Shown: positions 36,955 through 46,852, counted from the stretch's first letter. The stretch: DNA of 56,281 nucleotides from an uncultured Verrucomicrobiales bacterium (GCA_937928545.1 CALGJQ010000018.1:1-56281); one strand, 5' to 3'. The notes: generated from the letters alone by a model not told the origin. Translations and numbers: made by a program.

Positions 36955-37842
36955 TCATTGAGCAGTAGCTTGAATCACTTTTGTGAGTTTAGAGGGGGCA
37001 TTCGTATGAAAAATGCGCACGCCTGCTTTGATGAGCTTTACCCAGTCCTCTTCTTTGCCCTCAGCATGCGTCTCAACGACAAAGCCCTTGTCCGAGGCAT
37101 AGCGTATCAAGTCTAACACCCTCTCGTTTGTCGGGTCGTCCTTGTTCAACTTGATTTCGATCGTTGAGGAATTGAACCGCGCCTTCACATCGTCAATCTG
37201 CTTCCGCGATCCCACTTGAAACATCAGCGTATGCTTGGCCATGACGCCGCCCTGCTCCCGGTATTTTTCATAAAAACCCGCTTCTCGGTAAGGCACGCGA
37301 AAGATGATTCCCTCAAGAGCATTATGATCAGTCACGAGCTTCATGATCGCAGCAAAGTGTTTGCTGACTCCTGGCTTCAGATCAGCTTTAAAGACCGTCC
37401 GGCCTTTACCACGGACTAAGAATTCTTTGAGGGTCGCCACCCGCTCCGGCGAGAGACTCCGATCCCGATATCGCTTATGAAGCCCCTTCAGCTCGAGAAG
37501 AGTCATCTCAGCAACCTTCCCCACCCCAGAAGTCTCCCGATCGATTGTCGGGTCATGAACAATGACAAAGTGACCATCCTTCGTTCGCTGGATATCCGTC
37601 TCAAAAAGCTCATAGCCTTTCCTGCGACTGTTCTCGATATTGGCCAAAGAGTTTTCCGGAGCCTCGTCTTCCTTGTCATTTTCGTACCCCCCACGATGAG
37701 CCGCGATCAAGACCTTCGAAGAAGCGGGCGCAAGCAGCTTGAGTAAGGTCGGGTTCGAGTGATCGGAACTTAAAGTCTGCCCCATCGCATTCACCGCGAT
37801 GCCGCAAAGCACGATGATCCACATTTTTCGATTCTCTCGCAT
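36955..37842 (-). CDS. Secreted glycerophosphodiester phosphodiesterase
   Basis: 295 residues with an N-terminal signal (MWIIVLCGIAVNAMG). It hydrolyses glycerophosphodiesters to glycerol-3-phosphate and an alcohol. GDPD landmarks: H49-R50-G-G, then E63-N-S in APENSLANIE, the metal site E81 and D83 in FETDIQRTKDG, H96-D97 in VIVHDPTIDR, K in TVFKADLKPG, and the end HTNAPSKLTKVI. The distal barrel matches the family except for a missing 'D-G-x-x-T-D' end motif, replaced by HTNAPS. Stands alone between intergenic regions. Confidence 0.85.
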   Translation of the reverse strand: MRENRKMWIIVLCGIAVNAMGQTLSSDHSNPTLLKLLAPASSKVLIAAHRGGYENDKEDEAPENSLANIENSRRKGYELFETDIQRTKDGHFVIVHDPTIDRETSGVGKVAEMTLLELKGLHKRYRDRSLSPERVATLKEFLVRGKGRTVFKADLKPGVSKHFAAIMKLVTDHNALEGIIFRVPYREAGFYEKYREQGGVMAKHTLMFQVGSRKQIDDVKARFNSSTIEIKLNKDDPTNERVLDLIRYASDKGFVVETHAEGKEEDWVKLIKAGVRIFHTNAPSKLTKVIQATAQ

Positions 37843-37885
37843 AGTCAGTTTTCAGGATACTCGATGCCCAAATACTAGCCACCCA

Positions 37886-38488
37886 CTATTGGGAGTCCCC
37901 ATCCAATTCTGGTTCAGGTTTCGAATCCGAAGCGGTAGTCGCTTGGCTATCTCCTTCGGGCAGTTTCTGATTCTTCGCCGCCTTCTCCAGCAAATTTCGC
38001 TCTCGTTCTAAGCGCTCAATTTCACGCCTGACCTGATCGCGGCGTGAGGCCATCATCGTATCGACCTGCTCGTTCACCGTTTTTCCTTTGAGTTCGGCGA
38101 GATCAAACTCAGGCGGAAGTTCCACCACTGACAACTCAGGGATCGCGAGGAACTCGCTACCATGCGCCGATCCCCCGAGACTATAAAGCAGGTAGGTTTT
38201 GGAAGGCTCAAGAGGATAGAGGCTGACCACCCGCAAGTTTCCCTTGCCGACCTCTCCCTTTAAGACCTTCACCACTTCAACCTCCCAGACCTCAAGCCCA
38301 TCGGGCAAAGGGTGCCCCGAAATCTTTGCGAGAGAGGTGCATCGAGCGATCACAATGTCTTTCCCCCGTTCGGTATAGGTTGGGATATCGACAAAAAGCG
38401 TGACCATCGCGGCCTGAGCTATCGGAGTGCCCAATGCGAGGACAAGAGCGAATGAAATGACCGCGAGACTTCGCGTGAATGTTTTCAT
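37886..38488 (-). CDS. Secreted hypothetical protein with C-terminal coiled coil
   Basis: 200 residues. Signal peptide ending near AQAAM (residue 27). The central part (VKVLKGEVGKGNLRVVSLY, then KTYLLYSLGG) resembles short beta-rich secreted domains found in planctomycetes and verrucomicrobia, whose function is unknown. Residues about 140-170 are a charged helix and the last 25 are low-complexity and acidic. It precedes the phosphodiesterase gene by 43 bases on the same strand, so co-transcription is possible. Confidence 0.65.
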   Translation of the reverse strand: MKTFTRSLAVISFALVLALGTPIAQAAMVTLFVDIPTYTERGKDIVIARCTSLAKISGHPLPDGLEVWEVEVVKVLKGEVGKGNLRVVSLYPLEPSKTYLLYSLGGSAHGSEFLAIPELSVVELPPEFDLAELKGKTVNEQVDTMMASRRDQVRREIERLERERNLLEKAAKNQKLPEGDSQATTASDSKPEPELDGDSQ

Positions 38489-38812
38489 CTTTAGTAAGAC
38501 ACCGCTCCGGGAAATTCCTTAGACTTTTTCTCCTTAGCGTCGGTCGCTTTGAAGTCATGCGCCAGCACCCAGCAACAGTTCTGTGATTTCATGACATCCT
38601 TCCGCCTGTTTTGCATCTATCATGAGATGACGTCAAGGCGATGCCCCTAAACCAACCTGCGGCCATTGCCAAAAAATCACCAAACCCTGGTGGAAATTTT
38701 GGGCCTAAATCCCTCACCACCACATTTTGACAAACAATCCATCCTCCCCCCTCAAAAAAAACTGCGCAGCACCCCATCTATCGACATCCCCTAGAGAACA
38801 ATCCGGCAAACT
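38489..38812. other. Intergenic region between divergent genes
   Basis: Should hold the promoters of the leftward hypothetical gene and the rightward esterase gene. A hairpin CACCA-AACCC-TGGTG lies near 38676-38690 with a T-run on the reverse strand, but no leftward gene ends there, so no terminator is called. Confidence 0.4.
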
Positions 38813-40558
38813 ATGATCTCTCCACTTCTTCGCTCCTTCTCCCACCCCCTCTTCCTCTCACTCCTCCTCGCCACCCCCCTCGCCGCTAAAAAGCCCGCCC
38901 CCCACGTCCTCGCCTTCCAAAAACTAGACAGCGACAAAAACCAAACCCTCTCTAAAGCCGAACTCCCCGAAAAATCACAACCCGATTTCGCTTGGGCGGA
39001 CCTTGACCAAGACGGAACCCTCTCACCCCACGAATACCAGCGCTACCACAACATCCATCGCCGCCTCGCCGAATCCCTCAAAACCATCCCCGAAGGAACC
39101 AAAATTCTCAAAAACATCCCCTACGTCGAAAACGGCAACGTCCGCCACCGACTCGACCTCTACCTCCCCCCCGGCGCCGACCAATCCCCCACCAAGCTCC
39201 CCCTCGTCCTGTGGGTCCACGGCGGAGGATGGAAAAACGGAAACAAAGAAGTCCTCGCCGGCCAAGCCTGCCTTCTCAAAGCCGGCTTCGCCATCGCCTC
39301 CACCAACTACCGCCTCTCCCGCACCCACCCCTTCCCCGCTCAAATCCACGACTGCAAGGCCGCCGTCCGCTACCTCCGCAAGCACGCCGCCCAGCACAAT
39401 ATCGACCCCGACCGCATCGGCATCTGGGGCTCCTCCGCCGGAGGCCACCTCGTCTCCCTCCTCGCCACCACCGCCGGAAACCCCGAGCTCGAAGGTGCCC
39501 TCGGAAACCAAGACACCTCCAGCGCCGTCCAAGCGGTCTGCTCCTACTTCGGCCCCTCCGACCTCTTTCTCCAAGCCTCCCAAAAAGGAAAACCCAACAA
39601 AGAAACCCCCACCGAAACCATCGGCCTCTTCCTCGGCGGACCCTTCGCCGAAAAACACGACCTCGCCCGCCTCGCCTCCCCCCTCTTCCATGTCACCAAG
39701 GCCGCCCCACCCTTCCTCCTCATCCATGGCGACGCCGACCCCATCGTCCCGCTTGCACAAAGCACCATCTTCCACAAAAAACTCACCGAAACCGGAGTCG
39801 ACTCCACCCTCAAAATCATCCCCGGAGGCATCCACTCCTTCTTCAAAGAACCCGCCCAGCTCGACCTCGTCACCCACTTCTTCCGCCGCACTCTAGGCGA
39901 TCCCACCCTTGGTAAACTCACCTTCCAAGACCACTTCGAACGTAACGAATCACAGGAAGAAAAAGACGAACCCGGCAACGGCTGGACCACCAATAAGGAC
40001 AAACCATGGTCAAAGGGCCCCAAGCAAGCCGACCTCAAAAACGGCGCCCTCCACACCACCCCCATCGATGGAAAAGAAACCAATCTCCTCCTCATTCGCC
40101 CTATCGATTTCCAAGACGGCTCCATCGTTCTCCGCTTTAAGTTCCCCAGCGAAAAAGCGCAATTCCGTGTCGTCATCGCCGATAAAAACCTCAAAGACGT
40201 CCACGCCGGACACATCCTCTCCGCCCGCATTTGGAATGACAAAATCCGCCTCACCGACATGCTCACCGGCGGCATGGACCCCACCCTCTGGAAGAAGAAA
40301 AAAGACGGCACCCTCACCAAAGAAGACAAATCCCTCATCCGCTCCAAGACCAAAACCTTCCCCTACCAGCCCAAGCCCAACGAATGGCAAGAACTCCGCG
40401 TCACCATCGAGGCCGACCAACTCTCCCTCCACATCGATGGCAAGCAACTCGCCAACTTCAACTCACCCGGCATCGCTCATCCGAAAAAAACCATCCTCCG
40501 CCTCGCCCCCGTCACCCCCATGGTCATCGATGACGTCCGCATCTACGCGAAAAAATAA
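38813..40558 (+). CDS. Secreted EF-hand / alpha-beta hydrolase / LamG-like fusion (esterase)
   Basis: 581 residues. After a signal peptide (about 1-24) come two EF-hand loops (DSDKNQTLSKAE near 38-49 and DLDQDGTLSPHE near 63-74). Residues about 100-365 are an esterase of the BD-FAE/hormone-sensitive lipase group: oxyanion WVHGGGW, nucleophile GSSAGG, acid HGDADPIVP and H in GGIHSF. Residues 370-581 resemble a DUF1080/LamG beta-sandwich (LTFQDHFERNE, and VTIEADQLSLHIDGKQLA). Probably an extracellular carbohydrate esterase. Its stop lies 12 bases before the next gene, and both are on the same strand. Confidence 0.83.
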   Translation: MISPLLRSFSHPLFLSLLLATPLAAKKPAPHVLAFQKLDSDKNQTLSKAELPEKSQPDFAWADLDQDGTLSPHEYQRYHNIHRRLAESLKTIPEGTKILKNIPYVENGNVRHRLDLYLPPGADQSPTKLPLVLWVHGGGWKNGNKEVLAGQACLLKAGFAIASTNYRLSRTHPFPAQIHDCKAAVRYLRKHAAQHNIDPDRIGIWGSSAGGHLVSLLATTAGNPELEGALGNQDTSSAVQAVCSYFGPSDLFLQASQKGKPNKETPTETIGLFLGGPFAEKHDLARLASPLFHVTKAAPPFLLIHGDADPIVPLAQSTIFHKKLTETGVDSTLKIIPGGIHSFFKEPAQLDLVTHFFRRTLGDPTLGKLTFQDHFERNESQEEKDEPGNGWTTNKDKPWSKGPKQADLKNGALHTTPIDGKETNLLLIRPIDFQDGSIVLRFKFPSEKAQFRVVIADKNLKDVHAGHILSARIWNDKIRLTDMLTGGMDPTLWKKKKDGTLTKEDKSLIRSKTKTFPYQPKPNEWQELRVTIEADQLSLHIDGKQLANFNSPGIAHPKKTILRLAPVTPMVIDDVRIYAKK

Positions 40559-40570
40559 CCATTCCCAAGC

Positions 40571-43500
40571 ATGCGCTCTCTCAAAAAACTCTCCCAGCTC
40601 CTCTCCCTCCTCGCCACCACCACCCTCCTCTCACACGGCGAGCCCCACCAAGTCCACGCCCCCTTTAACAAAGAATACCCCGCCGCCGACCAAGGGAAAA
40701 TCCTCTCCTGGATGGACCCCGAGAAAGCGATGGGAGCCATCACCTACCACCGCGGCCTCCTCCTCACCCCCATGAGCTTCGACTTCGGCGGCGGCGAAGG
40801 CCACGGCGCATTTGCCGCCTACAATATCGACGACCCCACCAATCCCATCCCCGTCTTCGACTCCCGCGACTACCCCAAGATTTACCACGACGAATCCCAG
40901 CGAAACTACCTCGGAAATGCCGGAGAAATCCACGGCATGTATTTCCATAATGACCTCCTCCTCCTTCAGGAAAAAGGTCACGACCACGCCGGCTTCTCCA
41001 TCCTCGACCTCGCCCCCCTCTACGATGACGACCCCGCCACCCTTCCCCAGATCGTCTCCCGCTACGCCTTCCCCGGAGTAGAGCGCTCCACCATTTATGA
41101 TGGCTTCAGCTTCGCACCCGCCTGGATCGGCGGACGCTATGTCATCGCCCCCACCGGCACCTTCGGCCTCTACATCATCGACACCCAGAACCTCGCCGAG
41201 CCCAAGCTCATCGCCCACCTCCCCAAGGAACAACTCTACAATGAAATCCTCCGCGTCGCCAACCCCATCGGCGACCTCCTCATCCTCTCACCCTCCGCCG
41301 TCGCCACCGATAAAGACAGCATCGTCCTCCTCGACATTTCTAACCCCGCCAACCCCACCCTCATCAACCGCCACAAGGTCAAAATCGGCTACCAAGGCGC
41401 CGTCTATGGCTCCCGCTTCTACAACGGAGCCTACGCCGCCGGACGCGGCGAAGATAAGACCGCCGAGATCATCGCCTACGATTTCTCTGACCCCTACAAC
41501 ATCCAAGAAATCCTCCTCGCCACCCCCCAAGACACCCTCTTCCGCATCGAGTATTCCTTTCTCCAAGACGACCAACTCTTCATCGGTCACTACCCCGGCC
41601 TCACCAAATGGAACATCACCGAGAACAAAGCCACCATCATTCCCAAAGCTTCCATCGAACCGCAGTTCCCACCCAATAACGACTACGCCTTCATCAGCCC
41701 CCTCGGAAACCTCGCCATCGTTACCAGCGACCACGACGTCCAGAGCAAGATCAACATAGGCATCCACAGCACCCAGCCCGACCGCAAAGGCCCCGAGCTC
41801 CGCTACATTCTCCCCAAGAAAAACCAAAGCAAAGTCTCCACCCTCACCAAGATCGGCATCTCCTTCTCCGACTTCATCGATAACGAATGCCTCGAAAAAA
41901 ATGCCCTCATCCTCCGCGAGCGCGGCTCGAATAAAGTCATCCCCTGCGACCTCAGCCACGGCCTCGGCATCGTCCACCTCGTCCCAAAAAGTCCCCTCAA
42001 AATCGACACCAGCTACGACCTCACCGCCACCGACAAACTCCTCGACATGATGGGCAACCGCTTCGAGGGCGACCGCCACCTCACCAGCTTCTCCACCGGA
42101 GCAGAACTCACCGAATACAACTGCCAAATCGTCGTCGCACCGCCCCATAAAATCGGCACCGCCGTCACCTTCCACAGCCAAGTCAACAACCCCGCCCTCG
42201 CCGACTCCCTCCTCTACTCCTGGGACTTTGGAAATGGCGACACTCCCACCCCCTTCACCGCCGAAACCTCCATCACCAAGACTTTTTCCAAGCCTGGAAA
42301 CTACCGCCTCACCCTCACCACCAAGCAGCAAGACAGCGATAAGCGCGTCACCAGCTCCGCCGTCCAAGTCATCCACGACCACCTCCCCGAGACCCGTCCC
42401 ATTACCAGCTCCACCCTCCACCTCGACTCACAAACCAGCACCCTCTACATCGTCAATCCCGACAACAACACCCTCACCGCCCTCGACACAAAAACCGGAA
42501 AACCCCGCTACGAAAAACCCACCGGAACCAAGCCCATCTCCCTCATCGCCACCGCAGACCAACTCTGGATCAGCTGCCACGAAGCCGAGCAAATCTCCAT
42601 CCACTCCCGCACCACCGGCGAACTCATCAAAACCATCCCCCTCCCCTACGGCAGCGCCCCCTACGGCCTCACCCTTGATTCACAAAGCCAGCGCGCCCAC
42701 CTCGCCCTCAGCGCCACCGGCATCATCCAAGAAATCGACCTCAAAACCCACACCCTCACCCGCCAACTTACCCTCACCGGCCCCCTCCGCCACCTCGCCT
42801 ACCTCCCAGAAAAACAAAGCCTCATCGCCCCCCAATTCATCGCCTCCTCACAAAAAGGCGCCCAAGTCCACTGGATCAACGCCACCACCTTCACCCACTC
42901 CAAGACTGAAACCCTCGCCCCCACCCTCCGGCGAGACGGCCAGGCCAACGGCCGTGGCTACCCCAACTACCTCGGCTCCATCGCCATCAACCCCGAGCAA
43001 ACCCGCGTCCGCATCGCCGCAAAAAAAGACAACCTCTTCCGTGGCCTCCAGCGCGATGGCGAACCTCTCATCTTCGACCACACCGTCCGCAGCATCACCC
43101 TCGGCTTCGACACCACCTCCCAGACCGAAGACCCCGCCCAACGCATCGACCTAGACAATAACGACTTCGCCACCGCCGCCACCTATAACTCCCTCGGCAA
43201 CATCTTCTACATCGCCACCCTCGGCAGCTCCACCATCAACGCCATCGACGCCTACTCCCCCAACCGCACCACCACCTACAACACCTACGGAAAAGGCGCC
43301 ACCTCCATCACCACCGACCCACACACCTCCCACCTCTACCTCCACAACCAACTCTCCCGCAGCATCGCCGTCTTCCACGCCCAGCCCGATGGCCGCCTCC
43401 AATACCAAACCAAGTGGCCCACCGTCTCCAAAGAACTCCTCCCCCCCAGCGTCCTGCGCGGAAAACAAATCTTCCACGACACCTCCCGCAGCCACCTCTC

Positions 43501-44701
43501 CCGCGAAGGCTACATGAGCTGCGCCAGCTGCCACCTCGATGGCTCGCACGATGGCCGCACCTGGGACTTCACCAACTTCGGCGAAGGTTTCCGCAACACC
43601 ATCGACCTCCGAGGACGCGGCGGCATGAAACACGGCCAACTCCACTGGACCGGAAACTTCGATGAAATCCAAGACTTCGACGACCAAATCCGCCAGCTCA
43701 ACGAAGGCACCGGCTTCCTCGCCGAAGCCATGAAAAAACAATTCCGCCCCCTCTTCCCCCACAAAGCCGGCCTCAGCGCCGAGCTCGATGACCTCGCAAA
43801 ATACCTCACCTCCCTCACCCACTACCCCAAGAGCCCCCACAAAAATCCCAACGGCACCCTCACCCCCGACGCCGTCAAAGGACGCCAACACTTCATCAGC
43901 CTCAACTGCTACACCTGCCACTCCGGCCCCACCTTCACCGATAGCTCCCGCTCCCTGCTCCACGACCTCGGCACCATCCAAAAAAACAGCGGCACCCGCC
44001 TCGGCAAAGCCCTCACCGGCTTCGACACCCCCACCCTCATCAGCCTCTGGCAAAGCCCCCCCTACCTCCACGATGGCTCCGCCGCCACCCTCCACCAAGT
44101 CTTCGAAAAAGGCACCACAGAACAACACCCCCACCACGTCCCCCAAGAACAACAAGCCGAACTCATCGCCTTCCTCCGCCAGCTCGACTCCGAAAAACAC
44201 GCCATCACCGCTCAAGACCTCGGCAGCACCAACCAGCCCCCCGTCTTTGAAAAAGAAAACTCCCACTTCCAACACTTCTACCGCTACGACGAAACAAAAC
44301 ACCCCCTCGGAAAAGTCACCGCCACCGACCCCGACCCAACCCAAAAAATCACCTACCACATCGCCCCCTCCGTCTACGCCAAGCTCTTTGCCATCGACCC
44401 CCAAACCGGCCAACTCACCTTCCACTTCCAAGACGTCCTCCTCCGCGACCTCGCCAACCGCATCTTCCGTGAAACCCGCACCTACCCCCTCACCATCATC
44501 GCCCGCGACAACGGCCACCTCCCCCAAGAAACCCACACCACCGCCCAAGCCACCATCACCTTCCCCGAACTTCCCTTCACCAACAAAGAACTCAACCGAT
44601 TCATCAACCTCACCAAACGAGTCCTCGATAAAAAGCGTCCCCTCAAAAAAGCTGAAAAAGCCGAACTCAAATCCCTCCAAGAACGCCTCCCCAAAAAATA
44701 A
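40571..44701 (+). CDS. Giant secreted di-haem cytochrome c protein with propeller, Ig, PKD and cadherin-like domains
   Basis: 1376 residues with a signal peptide (about 1-23). Order: an LVIVD-type propeller (about 30-420), an Ig-like domain (about 425-525, ending MGNRFEGDRH), a PKD domain (LLYSWDFGNGD), a YncE-like seven-bladed propeller (about 615-960), then a di-haem cytochrome c region with C-A-S-C-H (about 981) and C-Y-T-C-H (about 1116), and a cadherin-like domain (KVTATDPDPTQK) before a basic end. The haem part resembles the MauG/peroxidase or di-haem oxidase group. Haem ligands and propellers suggest periplasmic or surface electron transfer. Linked to the esterase gene upstream. Confidence 0.85.
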   Translation: MRSLKKLSQLLSLLATTTLLSHGEPHQVHAPFNKEYPAADQGKILSWMDPEKAMGAITYHRGLLLTPMSFDFGGGEGHGAFAAYNIDDPTNPIPVFDSRDYPKIYHDESQRNYLGNAGEIHGMYFHNDLLLLQEKGHDHAGFSILDLAPLYDDDPATLPQIVSRYAFPGVERSTIYDGFSFAPAWIGGRYVIAPTGTFGLYIIDTQNLAEPKLIAHLPKEQLYNEILRVANPIGDLLILSPSAVATDKDSIVLLDISNPANPTLINRHKVKIGYQGAVYGSRFYNGAYAAGRGEDKTAEIIAYDFSDPYNIQEILLATPQDTLFRIEYSFLQDDQLFIGHYPGLTKWNITENKATIIPKASIEPQFPPNNDYAFISPLGNLAIVTSDHDVQSKINIGIHSTQPDRKGPELRYILPKKNQSKVSTLTKIGISFSDFIDNECLEKNALILRERGSNKVIPCDLSHGLGIVHLVPKSPLKIDTSYDLTATDKLLDMMGNRFEGDRHLTSFSTGAELTEYNCQIVVAPPHKIGTAVTFHSQVNNPALADSLLYSWDFGNGDTPTPFTAETSITKTFSKPGNYRLTLTTKQQDSDKRVTSSAVQVIHDHLPETRPITSSTLHLDSQTSTLYIVNPDNNTLTALDTKTGKPRYEKPTGTKPISLIATADQLWISCHEAEQISIHSRTTGELIKTIPLPYGSAPYGLTLDSQSQRAHLALSATGIIQEIDLKTHTLTRQLTLTGPLRHLAYLPEKQSLIAPQFIASSQKGAQVHWINATTFTHSKTETLAPTLRRDGQANGRGYPNYLGSIAINPEQTRVRIAAKKDNLFRGLQRDGEPLIFDHTVRSITLGFDTTSQTEDPAQRIDLDNNDFATAATYNSLGNIFYIATLGSSTINAIDAYSPNRTTTYNTYGKGATSITTDPHTSHLYLHNQLSRSIAVFHAQPDGRLQYQTKWPTVSKELLPPSVLRGKQIFHDTSRSHLSREGYMSCASCHLDGSHDGRTWDFTNFGEGFRNTIDLRGRGGMKHGQLHWTGNFDEIQDFDDQIRQLNEGTGFLAEAMKKQFRPLFPHKAGLSAELDDLAKYLTSLTHYPKSPHKNPNGTLTPDAVKGRQHFISLNCYTCHSGPTFTDSSRSLLHDLGTIQKNSGTRLGKALTGFDTPTLISLWQSPPYLHDGSAATLHQVFEKGTTEQHPHHVPQEQQAELIAFLRQLDSEKHAITAQDLGSTNQPPVFEKENSHFQHFYRYDETKHPLGKVTATDPDPTQKITYHIAPSVYAKLFAIDPQTGQLTFHFQDVLLRDLANRIFRETRTYPLTIIARDNGHLPQETHTTAQATITFPELPFTNKELNRFINLTKRVLDKKRPLKKAEKAELKSLQERLPKK

Positions 44702-44739
44702 CGAACATCTATTCGGACTTTAAGATACTACGCCCAAAA

Positions 44740-45237
44740 TCAAGCACCACAGATCGTCCTAAAAACGAGATCAATCACCTGCTGGGAGCCATGAAAACCA
44801 TAAGATCGCAATTCCCGAGTCACCTCGCGATAGTCCAAAAGCGACCGATTATGAGCTTCAGCCAAAATCCCAAGCGTTCCCACAATACTTACCCCGCAGC
44901 TCTCGGCCGCTAACCTTGCCTCTTGATCGTCCATGATAACCGCAAGACCTAACTCATAACCGAGCGCGATCGCTTCCGTCTCCCCCGAACCCAAATCTTC
45001 AACCTTCTGAGCGAACCCCGAAGGTAAGCTCAAAACATCCACCCCTTTTCTGACTTCGAGCCAACCCGGCGGCTGCTTAGCCCATTCCTGAACCTCAAAA
45101 GGCGCTTTCGAATGCAGGAGCTCCGCCCGAACAGCTTCCGGCAAAATAACCCTTTCAAACATCGCCCCCAAAATCTCGATCCTCCCCAAAAGAACCAGAT
45201 AATTCACCGGCCCGGTATCTGAGATAATGACAGCCAT
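44740..45237 (-). CDS. PIN-domain toxin (DUF3368 type)
   Basis: 165 residues. A PIN-like nuclease domain: the N-terminal Asp in ISDTGPVNYLV (D7), E in LGSGETEAIALG and D in VIMDDQEARLAAE give the acidic metal site; VGTLGILAEAHNRSLL completes the DUF3368 signature. Such toxins cleave RNA. Start and stop codons of this gene and the UPF0175 gene overlap by one base (TAATG), the typical toxin-antitoxin layout, with the antitoxin first. Confidence 0.87.
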   Translation of the reverse strand: MAVIISDTGPVNYLVLLGRIEILGAMFERVILPEAVRAELLHSKAPFEVQEWAKQPPGWLEVRKGVDVLSLPSGFAQKVEDLGSGETEAIALGYELGLAVIMDDQEARLAAESCGVSIVGTLGILAEAHNRSLLDYREVTRELRSYGFHGSQQVIDLVFRTICGA

Positions 45238-45500
45238 TAGCGTCCGAACACCTGATCAAGCGCCGCCTTCTCCTTTTCAATATCCTGAACCGTCAACTCT
45301 CGGAGCAAGCCCTTACGTGCCAAAAGCGCGTCAGCATCAAGACGATAGAGCCCCAAAAGCTCAGCCACTTTTCCCGCTGAAATCAGACCATCACGATACA
45401 ATTCTACAACCACAGACTCAATCACCCGACTATCCGCAGCCTTCCCCTCATTAGGAAACGCCCGAACAACCTCATCAGGAATAGTGACCATAACCGCCAT
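45237..45500 (-). CDS. UPF0175-family antitoxin
   Basis: 87 residues. Matches UPF0175: MAVMVTIPDEVV, then IESVVVELYRDGLISAGKVAELLG (the helical repeat of the DNA-binding part) and LDADALLARKG. It should neutralise the PIN-domain toxin encoded one base downstream and repress the pair. The right edge of the pair overlaps the early part of the open frame that precedes the DUF1080 gene, which is not coding. Confidence 0.85.
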   Translation of the reverse strand: MAVMVTIPDEVVRAFPNEGKAADSRVIESVVVELYRDGLISAGKVAELLGLYRLDADALLARKGLLRELTVQDIEKEKAALDQVFGR

Positions 45501-45612
45501 GCCTCAAACACTAGCAACAACTCCGGCCCAAATCAAGCTCACCCTTCATCACCCTTTCACCAAAAAAATTCCTCCTCGCCAATCTCCCCTCAAAAAAACA
45601 AACTCTCTTTAC

Positions 45613-46419
45613 ATGAAAAAACTCTCCTCTCTCTCCGCCCTCATCTTCTGCCTCTCCTTCTCCGCCTCCTATGCCGAAGAAAAAAAAGCAGAAGAAGGCT
45701 TCGTCCCCCTCTTCGATGGTAAAAGCCTCAAAGGCTGGACCTCCGCCCACAGCAAAGGCGAGAACGACTGGGGCCCCTACTCCGTCAACGAAGAAGAAAA
45801 AGCCATCCATATCTACGCCGGAGAAGAAGCCGGATCAAAACAAAGTAGCGACTGCCTCAACTCCGAAAAAGAATTCAGCCACTTCATCCTCAAGCTCGAA
45901 TACAAATGGCTCGAAAAACGATTCGCCCCCCGCACCGATTGGGATCGTGACGCCGGCCTCCTCTTCCACGTCCACGGAGACCTCACCAGAGTCTGGCCCC
46001 TCTGCCTCGAAATGCAGATCGGCGAATCCCCCGGAGACAAACCCAACGGCAAAGGAAATGCTGGCCGCTACCACACCGGAGACCTCTTCGTCCTCGGCAA
46101 AGACCTCAAAACCGACACCGCCAAAAAAGACAACTACTTCCACCCCGAAGGCGAAAAAGTCACCGGAAAACACGTCCACACCAAACTCGGTGTCGAAAAG
46201 CCCAAAGGCGAATGGAACGAAATGGAAATCCGCGTCCACGGCAGCAAAAAAGCCACCTTCATCCTCAATGGCGAAACCGTCCTCGAGACCTTCAACTTCA
46301 CCCAAAAAGACAAAGACGGAAAAACCATCCCCCTCGAAAAAGGACGCATCGGCCTCCAAGCCGAATGGGCCGAACTCCTCTACCGCAACATCCGCATCAA
46401 GGAACTCCCCGCCGAGTAA
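45613..46419 (+). CDS. Secreted DUF1080-family protein
   Basis: 268 residues from the ATG at 45613; the open frame reaches 45484 but its first 43 residues precede the signal peptide and overlap the antitoxin gene. After the signal (SALIFCLSFSASYA) the DUF1080 beta-sandwich begins with the family motif FVPLFDGKSLKGW, followed by LEYKW, GLLFHVHGD and CLEMQIGES, and ends with GRIGLQAEWAELLYRNIRIKEL. Domains of this type bind or cleave carbohydrates in planctomycetes and verrucomicrobia. Unattached here. Confidence 0.87.
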   Translation: MKKLSSLSALIFCLSFSASYAEEKKAEEGFVPLFDGKSLKGWTSAHSKGENDWGPYSVNEEEKAIHIYAGEEAGSKQSSDCLNSEKEFSHFILKLEYKWLEKRFAPRTDWDRDAGLLFHVHGDLTRVWPLCLEMQIGESPGDKPNGKGNAGRYHTGDLFVLGKDLKTDTAKKDNYFHPEGEKVTGKHVHTKLGVEKPKGEWNEMEIRVHGSKKATFILNGETVLETFNFTQKDKDGKTIPLEKGRIGLQAEWAELLYRNIRIKELPAE

Positions 46420-46459
46420 GCAACACCCCTTGCTCACACCGCATCCTATAATGGCGGCC

Positions 46460-46535
46460 TAAGAACACGCCGCCACCGGCCCGACTCCACTTCCACCTTG
46501 GATCTGTCCTAGCCTAGTCACTGCCCTCTTCATCA
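46460..46535 (-). pseudogene. Decayed copy of the cysteine desulfurase 3' end (copy 2)
   Basis: Aligned with 47331-47400, it matches over about 70 bases with many substitutions (for example CCACCGGCCCGACTCCACTT against CCACCGGACCCACTCCACTG). Only the last part of the gene is present, on the same strand as the intact one. Confidence 0.6.
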
Positions 46536-46639
46536 CCCCAACCCAGAAAAGCACTGAGCCAATATTACTGAAAGTTGTAATCGTCATTTCCTGAAAATTG
46601 AAAACCGGACGATAAACAGATCAACTTCACCTAGCAAGG

Positions 46640-46735
46640 TGCGATCTTTCAAACCAAAACCTCTCTGCGCGAGACTAAGCTTCCCCGGCACGGAAGGACT
46701 GTCTCCAGACTGTCCCCCCTCAACCGAGCATTATA
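46640..46735. repeat. Dispersed intergenic repeat, copy E
   Basis: Contains CTCTGCGCGAGAC, GACTGTCTCCAGACTGTC and CCCCTCAACCGAG. Units match those before the other repeat-bearing genes. Confidence 0.6.
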
Positions 46736-46852
46736 AGAATAGACCACCACCGGACCCACTCCACTTCCAGCCTGAACCTGACCTAGCTGCGCCACCGTTT
46801 CATCGGTTTCAACACGCGTCGTGAAGCTCGAAAAAAAATCCGCAAACGACTC
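46736..46852 (-). pseudogene. Decayed copy of the cysteine desulfurase 3' end (copy 1)
   Basis: Reading leftward it gives FSSFTTRVETDETVAQLGQVQAG and SGVGPVVVYS, against FSSFTTREETDEAVEK and SGVGPVVVYS in the intact gene. A block of about 21 bases of the intact gene (the IKKAVAK region) is missing. Only the last 35-40 codons exist. Confidence 0.75.

Noticed and set aside
38670..38695. Leftward terminator
   Set aside because: CACCA/TGGTG hairpin with a T-run on the reverse strand, but no leftward gene ends near it.
43151..44680. 509-residue leftward frame opposite the di-haem gene
   Set aside because: Gly/Val/Glu-rich shadow of a C-rich gene; no family, no start signal. The same holds for other long frames opposite C-rich genes, such as 31351-32169, 29559-30110 and 39023-39877.
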